10,873 bases of DNA from AWTP1-13 sp035253505 (GCA_035253505.1 DATFCC010000409.1:1-10873); one strand, 5' to 3'. Shown: positions 1-7,056, counted from the first letter of the stretch. The notes: generated by a model from the sequence alone, not told the origin. Made by a program: numbers and translations.

Positions 1-345
1 CCAGCCGAGGGCGGCCTCGCGCAGATTGACGCGTGCGGGATCGTAGTGGCCGTACTCCGTCTTGTGGCTGACGATGAACATCGCGTGGCCTTCGGCGCGG
101 CAGCGGCGCAGGAAGCTGTCGACCCCGCTGAACATCGTAGCCTCGCGGATGCCCCTTCCGTAGACGTATCCCTGCAGGCGCTGCCAGGTGATCTCCCCCT
201 CCGGCAGCAGGCGTATGGCGTCGCGCACCGCCTGCTTGCTCGCGCGGCCCACCTCCGGCCCCAGCAACCGCCGTTCCTTCGCCGCGGACAGGAAGACGTC
301 GGCGTAGGCGATGATGGTGTTGTCGAAGTCGAGGCCGATGCGCAT
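1..345 (-). CDS. HAD-superfamily phosphatase, N-terminal part (gene runs off the left edge)
   Basis: The first 115 residues are present and the frame stays open to base 1, so the C-terminus lies outside the window. HAD motif I is clear near the N-terminus (GLDFDNT; nucleophile Asp6, general acid Asp8). A motif II candidate is IVSHKT at 91-96, with Ser93 in the phosphate-binding position. Residues 12-85 between them form a helical cap-like insert. HAD enzymes with this motif hydrolyse phosphate esters, here probably a sugar phosphate. The start is the ATG at 343-345, 16 bases after the stop of the upstream fusion gene. No strong Shine-Dalgarno is visible, so translation may depend on the upstream gene. 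The position at the end of a kinase/nucleotidyltransferase/epimerase cluster suggests a role like GmhB, the phosphatase of heptose activation, but the sequence is not a typical GmhB. The family call is secure; the substrate is inference. Confidence 0.85.
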   Translation of the reverse strand, partial: MRIGLDFDNTIIAYADVFLSAAKERRLLGPEVGRASKQAVRDAIRLLPEGEITWQRLQGYVYGRGIREATMFSGVDSFLRRCRAEGHAMFIVSHKTEYGHYDPARVNLREAALGW

Positions 346-361
346 GGTGGGCGCCGCTGTC

Positions 362-3148
362 CTAGGCGAGGGCATCGAGAGCCGGCTTCCGGCGTCCGCA
401 ACACAGCGCCAGCACGTAGGTCGCGTTGGCGAGGCTGCCCGCCAGCACGCTCTCCTCGATCATGGAGAACAGGAAAACGGCGTGAAACCGCTTCTCCATG
501 GCGAGCCGGAGCTCGGTGCCGGTGCGCGCATAGCTCCTGGCTCCCTGTATCGAGGCGCGCGTTTCGGAATGCGCGCGCGGTTCCGTGCTCACGCCTGCTT
601 CTGCCCCGGCCAGGTGGCGCCCCCGCGCAACCATCTTCATGCCGGGAGCGGCCGTCAGGTTGAGGCCGGCCTCAGGGGTGGGTGTGCCGACGATCAGCAC
701 ATCGTTGTCGCTGGCAAGCGACGCCGCCAGATTGTCGATGAAGCCGTTCTCCTCCTCGGGTGACAGAAGCTGGATGGCGTCCAGGCTGTAGATCGCATCG
801 TGCGAGCGAGGCAGAGGCGCGATACGGGCATCGAACACCTCGGCCGCCATCGGCCAATCGGCGCTCTGGCGGCGGCGGATGTCCTCGATGGCGATGGGGT
901 CCTGGCCGTAGAGGGTCATGCCTGCCACCTCCTGCAGGACGATGCGCGCGCCGAAACCGTCGCTGCAACCGACCTCGGCCACGTTCCGGCGGCCGGCGAT
1001 GAGCTTGGCGACGAAGTGGTAGCGCGCCAGCACGGCGGCGAGGCCCTGCGGATCGTCGTGCCAGATCTGGTTGGTGCGCAGCCCCAGCTGCTCGAGGCCG
1101 ATCTGGTCGCGCAAAACGAGCGAACGGTGGGCCGCGTGATGGTACGCGTTCGACTGCATGCGAAGGTACTCCTTGTCCCAGCGGGACTGGTGGGGAGATC
1201 GTTGCAAGTCCGGCATGGTGCGTTTTGCGGGCGGCAGCGTCGGGTGCATGGCGACGAGCACGCTCGAGCAATAGCCGTGCGAAGGCGGCTCTGGGTGGGC
1301 GTGGCGCGCGCGCAGATTGCCGAGCAGAGTGAGCGCGCCGAGTAAGCCGGCCTTGGCGGCTGCAACCGCGATGTGCGGCGGCGAGCGCTGGCGAACCGCC
1401 TCGGCGAGCTGGACGAGGCCCGACTGCATCGCCGATCTCGACCGGCTGCCGTGGACGTACAACACCCCGTCGAGTGCGAAGTCGAACCTGTGCAGGCGGC
1501 CCGCATGGGCGGCGAACTTCGGGCTGAAGTCGCGGATGTCGCGCGTGCGATTGTTGCTCACGGTCAGGATCAGCTTCCCGTCCTTGCCCAGGATGGCGGC
1601 CACTGCCTGCAGCAACCCGTCGGTCTGCTCGAGCTCGCCTTCCGTGAGGAACATCACGCACAGGTCGAAGGTGCCCGTCATCGCCCGGAACTGCTCCGCC
1701 GGCATGGCGAGCAGTCGGTCGGTCTCGAGGCTGAACATGTCCCTGTTCAGCCTGGTGATCCAAGGCGCGAAGACCATCGGCCGATCCGCCACCAGCAGCA
1801 CCTTGCCGTTCGCCGGCAGGCTTCGGCGTATCTGCGCCATGAGGACCTGGTAGTCGGGATAGCGGGGATGCAGCGCCGTTACTTCGGGAGGCTGCCCGAA
1901 CAGCCGCTGGCGAAGCCGATGCAGGTATCCGTCGAGCCCGCCGCTGGGCGGGCGCTCGCCAAGAATGAAGTTCCAATCGTCGCTGCTCATGGCCTGCCTG
2001 GTGGCGGCGCGATGCGAGGCGATCGATCCGATCCAGTAGGGATGATGGCGGAAGGGCTGCGGGGTGCCCGACAGATGGCGCGATACGATGGCCAGGAACT
2101 GGTCGGCCTGCCGCACCACGTCAGGCAGGGACGGCGGGATGTCGGCCCGATGATAGACGAGCGTGCTGCCGACGTTCCGGCGATGGCGCGCCGTGGTCCA
2201 CTCGGACAGGGACTGGGCGAGCTTCTCGGGCTCCAGCGCGCCCCACTTCAGGTGCTTGGCCTCGTGTGCGCGAGGCTGCATCTCCACCACGAAGTAGTCG
2301 TCGGAGTCCGTCAGGATCGCGACATTGTCGGACGGGCACATCTCCGGGATGAACGAGTAGTCGCACGATGAGCCGGTCACGAAGTCCGTCACCTCGGGGC
2401 GAATGCCGATCATGTGCATGAGGTAGAAGCGGCCGATCAGCGTGTTTTCGTCCACGCGCCAGAACAGGCGATTGGTGTGCGTGTTGTGGGTAAGCTGGAA
2501 ATTGACGATGTTGGCGGTCGTTGCCGGATGCAGGTGATCCAGCGACCAGCCCATCAGCTCGCGAGCGGAGAGCGAGAGCGCCGGTGAGGCGCGATCCGTG
2601 CGCGCGCGCAGCAGCGGAATGGCATCCTCGGCCACGATCTGGAAATTTCCGGCCTGCACGCCGCTGGCGCCGTCCTGCACGCGCGCCAGCACGCTGCGCA
2701 GCGAGCCGTCGGCGACGATATAGTCCGACACCAGGAAGATGAAGCATGTGTCCAGCATCGCCTCGCCGACCGAGCGCACCGCACGGGCAAAGGCGAGCGT
2801 GATCGTCGCCGTGTGATTGCCGTCGGTGACGAGGTCGTCGATCTGCTGAAACTCGATCTCGCAGGTTCGTGCCAGCCGCCGCCAGGAGGGATGCTCGCGG
2901 ATGAGAGGCAGGTCCTCCGCCCTCGTCATCAGCACGAAGCGGCAGGGCAGCTCGGCCGCCAGCGCCGGGATGTTGCCGGGGGCGAGCAGGGTCGGGAGCG
3001 AGAACTCCAGGAACTGCTGGATGAAGCGATGCCCCCAGAGGGGGAGGAGGACGTGCACGGCCTTCACGGGACCGCGCTTCGACGTCGCCACGAGGTCGTT
3101 GCTGGGCGCCTGGACACCCGGACGTTCGTCAACGACCAGGTCGTTCAT
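362..3148 (-). CDS. Three-module fusion: glycosyltransferase-like domain plus two methyltransferase-like domains
   Basis: This is a 928-residue protein. Residues 28-390 resemble a glycosyltransferase-like domain: an alternating hydrophobic/helical start (VHVLLPLWGH at 31-40), then a strand ending in an acidic site (FIFLVSDYIVADGS, 136-149) that could replace the usual DxD. Residues 430-615 look like a degenerate Rossmann methyltransferase-type fold (VLLVADRP 450-457, FDLCVMFL 494-501, KLILTVSNN 525-533) without a clear SAM-binding glycine loop; they end in a hydrophobic stretch around 594-611. Residues 645-920 are a class I SAM-dependent methyltransferase, with motif I VAEVGCSDGFG (723-733), acidic Asp750 and the strand DVLIVGTP (816-823). 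The ATG overlaps the stop of the upstream SDR gene (ATGA), so I choose it over earlier in-frame codons inside that gene. Probable role is transfer and methylation of a surface sugar. The C-terminal methyltransferase call is good, the N-terminal call moderate, the substrate unknown. Confidence 0.85.
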   Translation of the reverse strand: MNDLVVDERPGVQAPSNDLVATSKRGPVKAVHVLLPLWGHRFIQQFLEFSLPTLLAPGNIPALAAELPCRFVLMTRAEDLPLIREHPSWRRLARTCEIEFQQIDDLVTDGNHTATITLAFARAVRSVGEAMLDTCFIFLVSDYIVADGSLRSVLARVQDGASGVQAGNFQIVAEDAIPLLRARTDRASPALSLSARELMGWSLDHLHPATTANIVNFQLTHNTHTNRLFWRVDENTLIGRFYLMHMIGIRPEVTDFVTGSSCDYSFIPEMCPSDNVAILTDSDDYFVVEMQPRAHEAKHLKWGALEPEKLAQSLSEWTTARHRRNVGSTLVYHRADIPPSLPDVVRQADQFLAIVSRHLSGTPQPFRHHPYWIGSIASHRAATRQAMSSDDWNFILGERPPSGGLDGYLHRLRQRLFGQPPEVTALHPRYPDYQVLMAQIRRSLPANGKVLLVADRPMVFAPWITRLNRDMFSLETDRLLAMPAEQFRAMTGTFDLCVMFLTEGELEQTDGLLQAVAAILGKDGKLILTVSNNRTRDIRDFSPKFAAHAGRLHRFDFALDGVLYVHGSRSRSAMQSGLVQLAEAVRQRSPPHIAVAAAKAGLLGALTLLGNLRARHAHPEPPSHGYCSSVLVAMHPTLPPAKRTMPDLQRSPHQSRWDKEYLRMQSNAYHHAAHRSLVLRDQIGLEQLGLRTNQIWHDDPQGLAAVLARYHFVAKLIAGRRNVAEVGCSDGFGARIVLQEVAGMTLYGQDPIAIEDIRRRQSADWPMAAEVFDARIAPLPRSHDAIYSLDAIQLLSPEEENGFIDNLAASLASDNDVLIVGTPTPEAGLNLTAAPGMKMVARGRHLAGAEAGVSTEPRAHSETRASIQGARSYARTGTELRLAMEKRFHAVFLFSMIEESVLAGSLANATYVLALCCGRRKPALDALA
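3145..3148 (-). other. ATGA stop/start overlap (translational coupling)
   Basis: The TGA of the SDR gene (3145-3147) and the ATG of the fusion-protein gene (3146-3148) share two bases. The nearest purine-rich stretch, AGGGG, is about 12 bases upstream, which is a poor spacing, so translation of the fusion gene probably depends on ribosomes finishing the SDR gene. Confidence 0.8.
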
Positions 3149-4140
3149 GTGAGCTTGAGCCCCTGCATGCGCTTGATGTTGTAGTACCGGTCGTCCGTCA
3201 TGGCGTTGGGCACCTTGCCGCCCATGAAGGCATCCTTCAGCCCGACAATGGCATCTTCCACGGTGCGGCGCGGCTTGTAGCCGAACTCGCGGCGGATCTT
3301 CGCTGAGGACACGTGATAGGAGCGGTGGTCGTCGGTGGGCGTGACGACGATTTCGACTTGCGGCCCGACCTTGGCGCGGACCATGTCGGCGATGGCCCGT
3401 ACCTTGAGATTGTCGTAGCCGGCGTTCCAGACCTTGCCGTCGATCTGCTCGGCCGGCGCCTCGAGAAGCTGCAGGTACAGGTCGGTCATGTCGTCGACGT
3501 GCAGGTTGGGGCGTAGCTGCTCGCCGCCGAACACCGTGATGCGATTGTTGTTCACCGCCAGGTTGGTCAGAATATTGACGGTGAGGTCGAGGCGCAGCCT
3601 CGGCGCGTAGCCGCAAATGGTGGCGGGACGCAACGTCACGGTCGTGAAGCCCGCCTCGCGCTCCGCCGCCAGGTCCTCCTCGCAGAGCGCCTTGTACTTC
3701 GAGTAGTCGGTGAGCGGCTTCAGCGCCATCTCCTCGGTCACGTCGGGATCGTCCTTGATGCCGTAGACGGAGGAGGAGGAGGCATAGATGAAGCGCTTGA
3801 CGCCCGCGTCCTTGCTGGCCTTCACCAGCGGCCGGAAGCAGTCGTAGTTGATGGACTTGCCGAGCTCGGGATTGAGATCGAAGGAGGGATCGTTGGAGAT
3901 GCAGGCCAGGTGGATGACGGCATCGACGCCGGCAAGAGCCCGCTTCACGTCGTCCTTGTTGCGCAGATCGCCCTTCACCTCGCGCAGTTTCCCGCCTCCG
4001 CGATGCGCGGCGAAGATGTCGGCGCCATAGATATAGAGGTCGAGGACGGTCGCCTCGTAGCCCGCGGCCAGAAGCTTCGGCACCAGGTTGGAGCCGACAT
4101 ACCCGGCCCCTCCCGTCACCAGGACGCGTTTGAAGCGCAT
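3145..4140 (-). CDS. NAD-dependent sugar epimerase/dehydratase, extended SDR family
   Basis: This 331-residue protein has the normal length for an extended short-chain dehydrogenase/reductase acting on nucleotide sugars. The NAD-binding loop is GGAGYVG (10-16 region, immediately after the first strand), the catalytic serine lies in YASSSSVYG (119-127) and the catalytic pair is Tyr146/Lys150 in DYSKYK. The C-terminal half keeps the sugar-binding features RPATICG (171-177) and LHVDDMTD (213-220). It lacks the NVYGP signature seen in GalE and UDP-GlcA epimerases, having CGYAPRLR instead, so it is a different subfamily and could be an epimerase, dehydratase or reductase. The ATG at 4138-4140 follows a good GGGGGTGAG ribosome-binding site about 4 bases upstream. 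A 101-base gap with a hairpin separates it from the upstream kinase gene, and its TGA overlaps the next start. It probably acts on the sugar made by the neighbouring kinase/nucleotidyltransferase. Confidence 0.92.
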   Translation of the reverse strand: MRFKRVLVTGGAGYVGSNLVPKLLAAGYEATVLDLYIYGADIFAAHRGGGKLREVKGDLRNKDDVKRALAGVDAVIHLACISNDPSFDLNPELGKSINYDCFRPLVKASKDAGVKRFIYASSSSVYGIKDDPDVTEEMALKPLTDYSKYKALCEEDLAAEREAGFTTVTLRPATICGYAPRLRLDLTVNILTNLAVNNNRITVFGGEQLRPNLHVDDMTDLYLQLLEAPAEQIDGKVWNAGYDNLKVRAIADMVRAKVGPQVEIVVTPTDDHRSYHVSSAKIRREFGYKPRRTVEDAIVGLKDAFMGGKVPNAMTDDRYYNIKRMQGLKLT

Positions 4141-4211
4141 GGGCTCACCCCCGTGACCATCGGGCAGGACCGCGCTGGTGTGCGGGCGGGCCTTCCCTGT
4201 AGCGATGCCTG

Positions 4212-4232
4212 GCCGCCCGGCCTGCGGGCGGC
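4212..4232 (-). terminator. GC-rich hairpin between the kinase and SDR genes
   Basis: GCCGCCCG (4212-4219) and CGGGCGGC (4225-4232) form a perfect eight-base stem with a five-base loop. In the direction of transcription it begins about nine bases after the kinase/nucleotidyltransferase stop, in the longest gap (101 bases) of the cluster. It has no T-tract, so it could be a weak terminator, an RNA-stability hairpin or a processing site that lowers expression of the three downstream genes. Confidence 0.4.
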
Positions 4233-4241
4233 GGCGAGTTC

Positions 4242-5816
4242 CTACTTCAAGAGCGACGTGATGCCCTTGATGAGGGCGGTGCGCTCTACCGACTGGCGGT
4301 GCCCGACGATCTCCACCTTGAGGGCGCCGACGACGTTGCCGATGAACCCCACATCCTCCATGGCGCCGCCGGCCGCCACGAGCGGCGAGGTGACGGCGAG
4401 AAAGGCGTCGCCGGCGCCGACCGTGTCGACGACGTTGCGCGCGACCGCGGGGATGGTATGGACGATGCCGCCGCGCTCGTACGTGACGCAGCCGTGCTTG
4501 CCCTGCGTGATGATGATCCGGGCGCAATCCACCCGTCCCTCCGAGAGGTGGCGGGCGATGTCGCCTGCGCCTGACACGCGATCGGCCAACGCCAGCCGCG
4601 CCTCGGGGGCGTCGATGCAGACGTAGTCGGCCTTCCCGTACCGGGTGATGAGGTTGTAGCCCATGTTGGCGCTGTTGCTCTGCGTATTCACCGCCAGGAA
4701 CCGCGCGTGAGCGTTCAGCGCGTCGATAGCGCCGGCGCCGATCAGCCCGTGCCCGAAGTCCGTGGCGATCACCACTTCGGCCTTGCCGGCATGACGGGCG
4801 ATCGCGTCCTGCAGCTCAACCTGCAGGTGGGCCGGCAGCGGATCGTCGTCCATGAAGTAGACTTCGAACAGCTTGCGCATCTGCGAGGGATCGATGAACC
4901 GCCGCTTGAGCGTGGTGGGCGCTCCCGGCCGGCGGATCACGTGCAGGTTGACATTGGGCTTGAGGCTCTGGCGGATCAGCTCCTCGTGGCTGTCCAGGCT
5001 GCCGAGTGTGGTGATGATGTCGACCTCGCGGCAGAACGAGGCGACATGGTTGGCAGCCGCGAATACGCCGCCAGCGAAAATCTCGCGATCCTGGTAGCGC
5101 GCGGCGATGATGCTTTCCTTGGGCGGCTTACCCATCGGCAGCACGTAATGGTACTCGTCGATGATGGCATCGCCGACGAGCAGCACGCGGTAGTCGCGAA
5201 TGCGGTCGATGAGGCCGACCATGCGTTCCAGGCCGCCGTCGTTGCGCAGCGTGCTCAAGTGCTCGCGGACGTGGGGCTCATAGACGTTGAAGTGGCGGTT
5301 GATCAGCTCGGTGGAGCTGAAGGTCACCTCGTCGGTGAAGCGGATGGCTCCGCCGTGGGCTTCCACTGCCAGCCGCTCGTAGGTGATCTTGCCCGTGATG
5401 TCGCCTTGCGGGTTCACATAGTCCTGGCCCTTGACGTAGATGGTGGGCCGGATCTGCTCGATGGCCGAGACGGCATCGGACGACGGGTTGATCCCCACCC
5501 AGTCGACGTTGGCAAGGTTGGCGAGCATCTCTGCGCGCAGCACCTCGCCGAACACGGGACGGCCCGGCCCCTTGTTGACGAAGCGGTCGGCGGTGATGGT
5601 GACGATCAGCACATCGCCGAGCTTGCTCGCGGCTTCCAGATGCCGGACGTGGCCGAGATGCAGCAGGTCGAACGTGCCGTGCGCCTGCACGACCGTCCGG
5701 CCGGCTTGCCGCAGCCGCTGAGTGATGGCGGCCAGTTCTTCAATGGTGCGAATCTTGTCGTGCGGACTAGCGACTGCCCGGGCGGGCCGCGCGAGCCTTA
5801 TGACGCTTGGTTCCAT
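4242..5816 (-). CDS. Bifunctional sugar-phosphate nucleotidyltransferase / PfkB-family kinase (HldE-like, domains in reverse order)
   Basis: The 524-residue protein has two catalytic domains. Residues 25-180 are a cytidylyltransferase-like domain: HGTFDLLHLGH (46-56) carries the HxGH nucleotide-binding motif, followed by YVKGQDY (127-133) and FSSTELI (166-172), like the adenylyltransferase part of HldE. Residues 205-524 are a ribokinase/PfkB kinase: LVGDAIIDEY (213-222), a glycine-rich FAGGVFAAANH (247-257) and the anion-hole/catalytic motif DTVGAGDAF (464-472), with Asp470 as catalytic base. In E. coli HldE the kinase comes first and the nucleotidyltransferase second; here it is the reverse. 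The likely job is phosphorylation of a sugar phosphate at C1 and transfer of a nucleotide, giving an NDP-heptose or similar sugar. I chose the ATG at 5814-5816, 36 bases after the upstream stop, with GGGGGA about 9 bases upstream; a GTG at 5843 would add nine residues. Domain calls are firm, the heptose substrate is inferred. Confidence 0.93.
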   Translation of the reverse strand: MEPSVIRLARPARAVASPHDKIRTIEELAAITQRLRQAGRTVVQAHGTFDLLHLGHVRHLEAASKLGDVLIVTITADRFVNKGPGRPVFGEVLRAEMLANLANVDWVGINPSSDAVSAIEQIRPTIYVKGQDYVNPQGDITGKITYERLAVEAHGGAIRFTDEVTFSSTELINRHFNVYEPHVREHLSTLRNDGGLERMVGLIDRIRDYRVLLVGDAIIDEYHYVLPMGKPPKESIIAARYQDREIFAGGVFAAANHVASFCREVDIITTLGSLDSHEELIRQSLKPNVNLHVIRRPGAPTTLKRRFIDPSQMRKLFEVYFMDDDPLPAHLQVELQDAIARHAGKAEVVIATDFGHGLIGAGAIDALNAHARFLAVNTQSNSANMGYNLITRYGKADYVCIDAPEARLALADRVSGAGDIARHLSEGRVDCARIIITQGKHGCVTYERGGIVHTIPAVARNVVDTVGAGDAFLAVTSPLVAAGGAMEDVGFIGNVVGALKVEIVGHRQSVERTALIKGITSLLK

Positions 5817-5852
5817 GGTACGGAGTCCCCCGCTCCAATACACTGCAAAACA

Positions 5853-6845
5853 TCAATGCCCCAAGAACTTGAACCAATCGGCGGTGGCGCTGGCAATCGA
5901 GGCTTGCGTCCACACCGGCGCATCGCGCCAGTAGTCCATGTTTTCCCGCATGATCGCAACCCCCTCCTCGAAGCTCACCTTCGGCTCCCAGCGTAGATCG
6001 CGGCGAATCTTGGTGATGTCCGCCCACGTGCAATCGGGCTCGGCCGGCCGCTTGGGCACGTGCACGGCCGGAGGTGAGCCGAGCAGGCGGACGAGCTCGT
6101 TGACGCTCACCGGCCGGCCGCTGCCGACATTGTAGATCTCGCCGCGCCTGCCGCTTTCTGCAGCAACGACCAGGGCTTCCACAGCGTCGCTGACGTAGGT
6201 GAAATCGCGGGTCTGCTCGCCGTCGCCGACGATCGTCAGCGGCTTGCCAGCAAGCAATTGCGCCAGGAATACGCCAAACACCGCGCCGTAGGTGCCGCTC
6301 GTGCGCGCGCGCGGGCCGTACACGTTGAAGAAACGCACCGAGACCGCGGGCAGACGGTAGACCTGTGCCCAATGCATGACCATCTGCTCGCCGAGATACT
6401 TGGTGAGCGCATACGGGTAGCGGGGATCGGCCGGTGCCGTTTCCGGCGTCGGATAGGCCGCAGGAATGCCATAGCAGGAGGACGAGGCCACGTAGACGAG
6501 CGCCTTCACGGCGTGCGCACGCGCTGCCTCCAGGACGGCAAATGTGCCATCGACATTGGCGCGGAAATAGGCTTCCGGCTCCTGGATCGAGGGGACGACG
6601 TCGGCACGCGCCGCCAGGTGGAATATGCGCTCCACGCCGCTGCAGGCGACATCGACCGCGGCCTTGTCGGCAATGTCCGCCTCGATGATCTCGCAATGGG
6701 GATTGCCGGCGTGCTGGCCGAGGTTCGTGCGGCGGCCGACCACGAAGCTGTCGAGCACACGCACGCGCCGCCCGCCCGCAATCAGGCGATCGACCAAATG
6801 GCTGCCGACAAAGCCGGCGCCCCCCGTCACCAAGTCCAACGCCAT
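5853..6845 (-). CDS. NAD-dependent nucleotide-sugar 4-epimerase-like SDR
   Basis: This 330-residue extended SDR resembles the UDP-hexose 4-epimerases (GalE/WbpP type). The NAD-binding GGAGFVG is at 8-14, the serine region VASSSCYG at 119-126, the catalytic pair Tyr145/Lys149 in YALTK, and the family signature RFFNVYGPRA at 171-180. DFTYVSDAV (214-222) and YNVGSG (238-243) are also typical. It is the first gene of the five-gene minus-strand cluster and is divergent from mtnP across a 229-base gap. I chose the ATG at 6843-6845, which has AAGGG about 8 bases upstream; a GTG three codons earlier is possible but sits on top of that site. The following kinase/nucleotidyltransferase gene starts 36 bases after its stop. 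It probably inverts the C4 hydroxyl of an NDP-sugar for a surface polysaccharide. The family is sure, the exact substrate is not. Confidence 0.93.
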   Translation of the reverse strand: MALDLVTGGAGFVGSHLVDRLIAGGRRVRVLDSFVVGRRTNLGQHAGNPHCEIIEADIADKAAVDVACSGVERIFHLAARADVVPSIQEPEAYFRANVDGTFAVLEAARAHAVKALVYVASSSCYGIPAAYPTPETAPADPRYPYALTKYLGEQMVMHWAQVYRLPAVSVRFFNVYGPRARTSGTYGAVFGVFLAQLLAGKPLTIVGDGEQTRDFTYVSDAVEALVVAAESGRRGEIYNVGSGRPVSVNELVRLLGSPPAVHVPKRPAEPDCTWADITKIRRDLRWEPKVSFEEGVAIMRENMDYWRDAPVWTQASIASATADWFKFLGH

Positions 6846-6864
6846 CCCTCTCACCCTTGACGGT

Positions 6865-6894
6865 CAGATACTGCAGTGCACCCAACGGCGTCAA
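6865..6894 (-). promoter_or_regulatory. Possible promoter of the five-gene sugar cluster
   Basis: Read on the minus strand, TTGACG (6889-6894) matches five of six bases of the -35 consensus. It is followed after 18 bases by TATCTG (6865-6870), which matches only the first three bases of the -10 consensus. The predicted start of transcription would leave a leader of roughly a dozen bases before the ATG at 6845. The good -35 half and the correct position support it; the poor -10 half keeps confidence low. Confidence 0.3.
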
Positions 6895-7043
6895 TGCAGA
6901 GCGGCGCGGGTATTTCTTGCGTTAGAATCGATCCAAGCTGCGCTGGTCGAGACGAGGCTTCAGCGGTGCCGCAAGACGGCCCGGCGCACGCAGGTTTTGC
7001 TGGTGTGCCTGGCCGCCGTACCCTACCTCTCCGCCGGCCCGCA

Positions 7044-7056
7044 TTGTGCCGCACAA
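7044..7056. promoter_or_regulatory. 13-base palindrome just upstream of mtnP
   Basis: TTGTGC (7044-7049) and GCACAA (7051-7056) form a perfect inverted repeat around a single base. It ends four bases before the mtnP Shine-Dalgarno GGAGAG at 7061-7066. A site here could be a regulator operator, but the arms are short and chance occurrence is likely in GC-rich DNA. Confidence 0.2.

Noticed and set aside
362..1216. A separate methyltransferase gene starting at the internal ATG at 1214-1216
   Set aside because: This ATG precedes the C-terminal domain, but there is no ribosome-binding site and the upstream frame is continuous, so one fusion protein is the simpler reading. Internal initiation cannot be excluded.
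1373..2371. Open frame of 332 codons on the plus strand, antisense to the fusion gene
   Set aside because: High GC content leaves antisense frames open; the translation is low-complexity with no domain, while the minus strand has clear motifs.
3149..3616. In-frame extension of the fusion-protein gene upstream of the ATG at 3148
   Set aside because: The extra 156 residues are another frame of the SDR gene, which has clear catalytic motifs there; the Arg/Pro/His-rich composition is typical of shadow translation.
4141..4527. Extension of the second SDR gene to an earlier start
   Set aside because: It would overlap the end of the kinase domain in another frame; homology and a good ribosome-binding site both begin at 4140.
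4707..5996. Open frame of 429 codons on the plus strand, antisense to the kinase/nucleotidyltransferase
   Set aside because: It crosses two well-supported minus-strand genes and their gap, and its translation is Val/Asp/His-rich without motifs.
6299..6313. Alternating GC tract that could form Z-DNA
   Set aside because: It encodes part of the GPRARTSG segment of the epimerase and is explained by Arg/Ala codons in a GC-rich genome.
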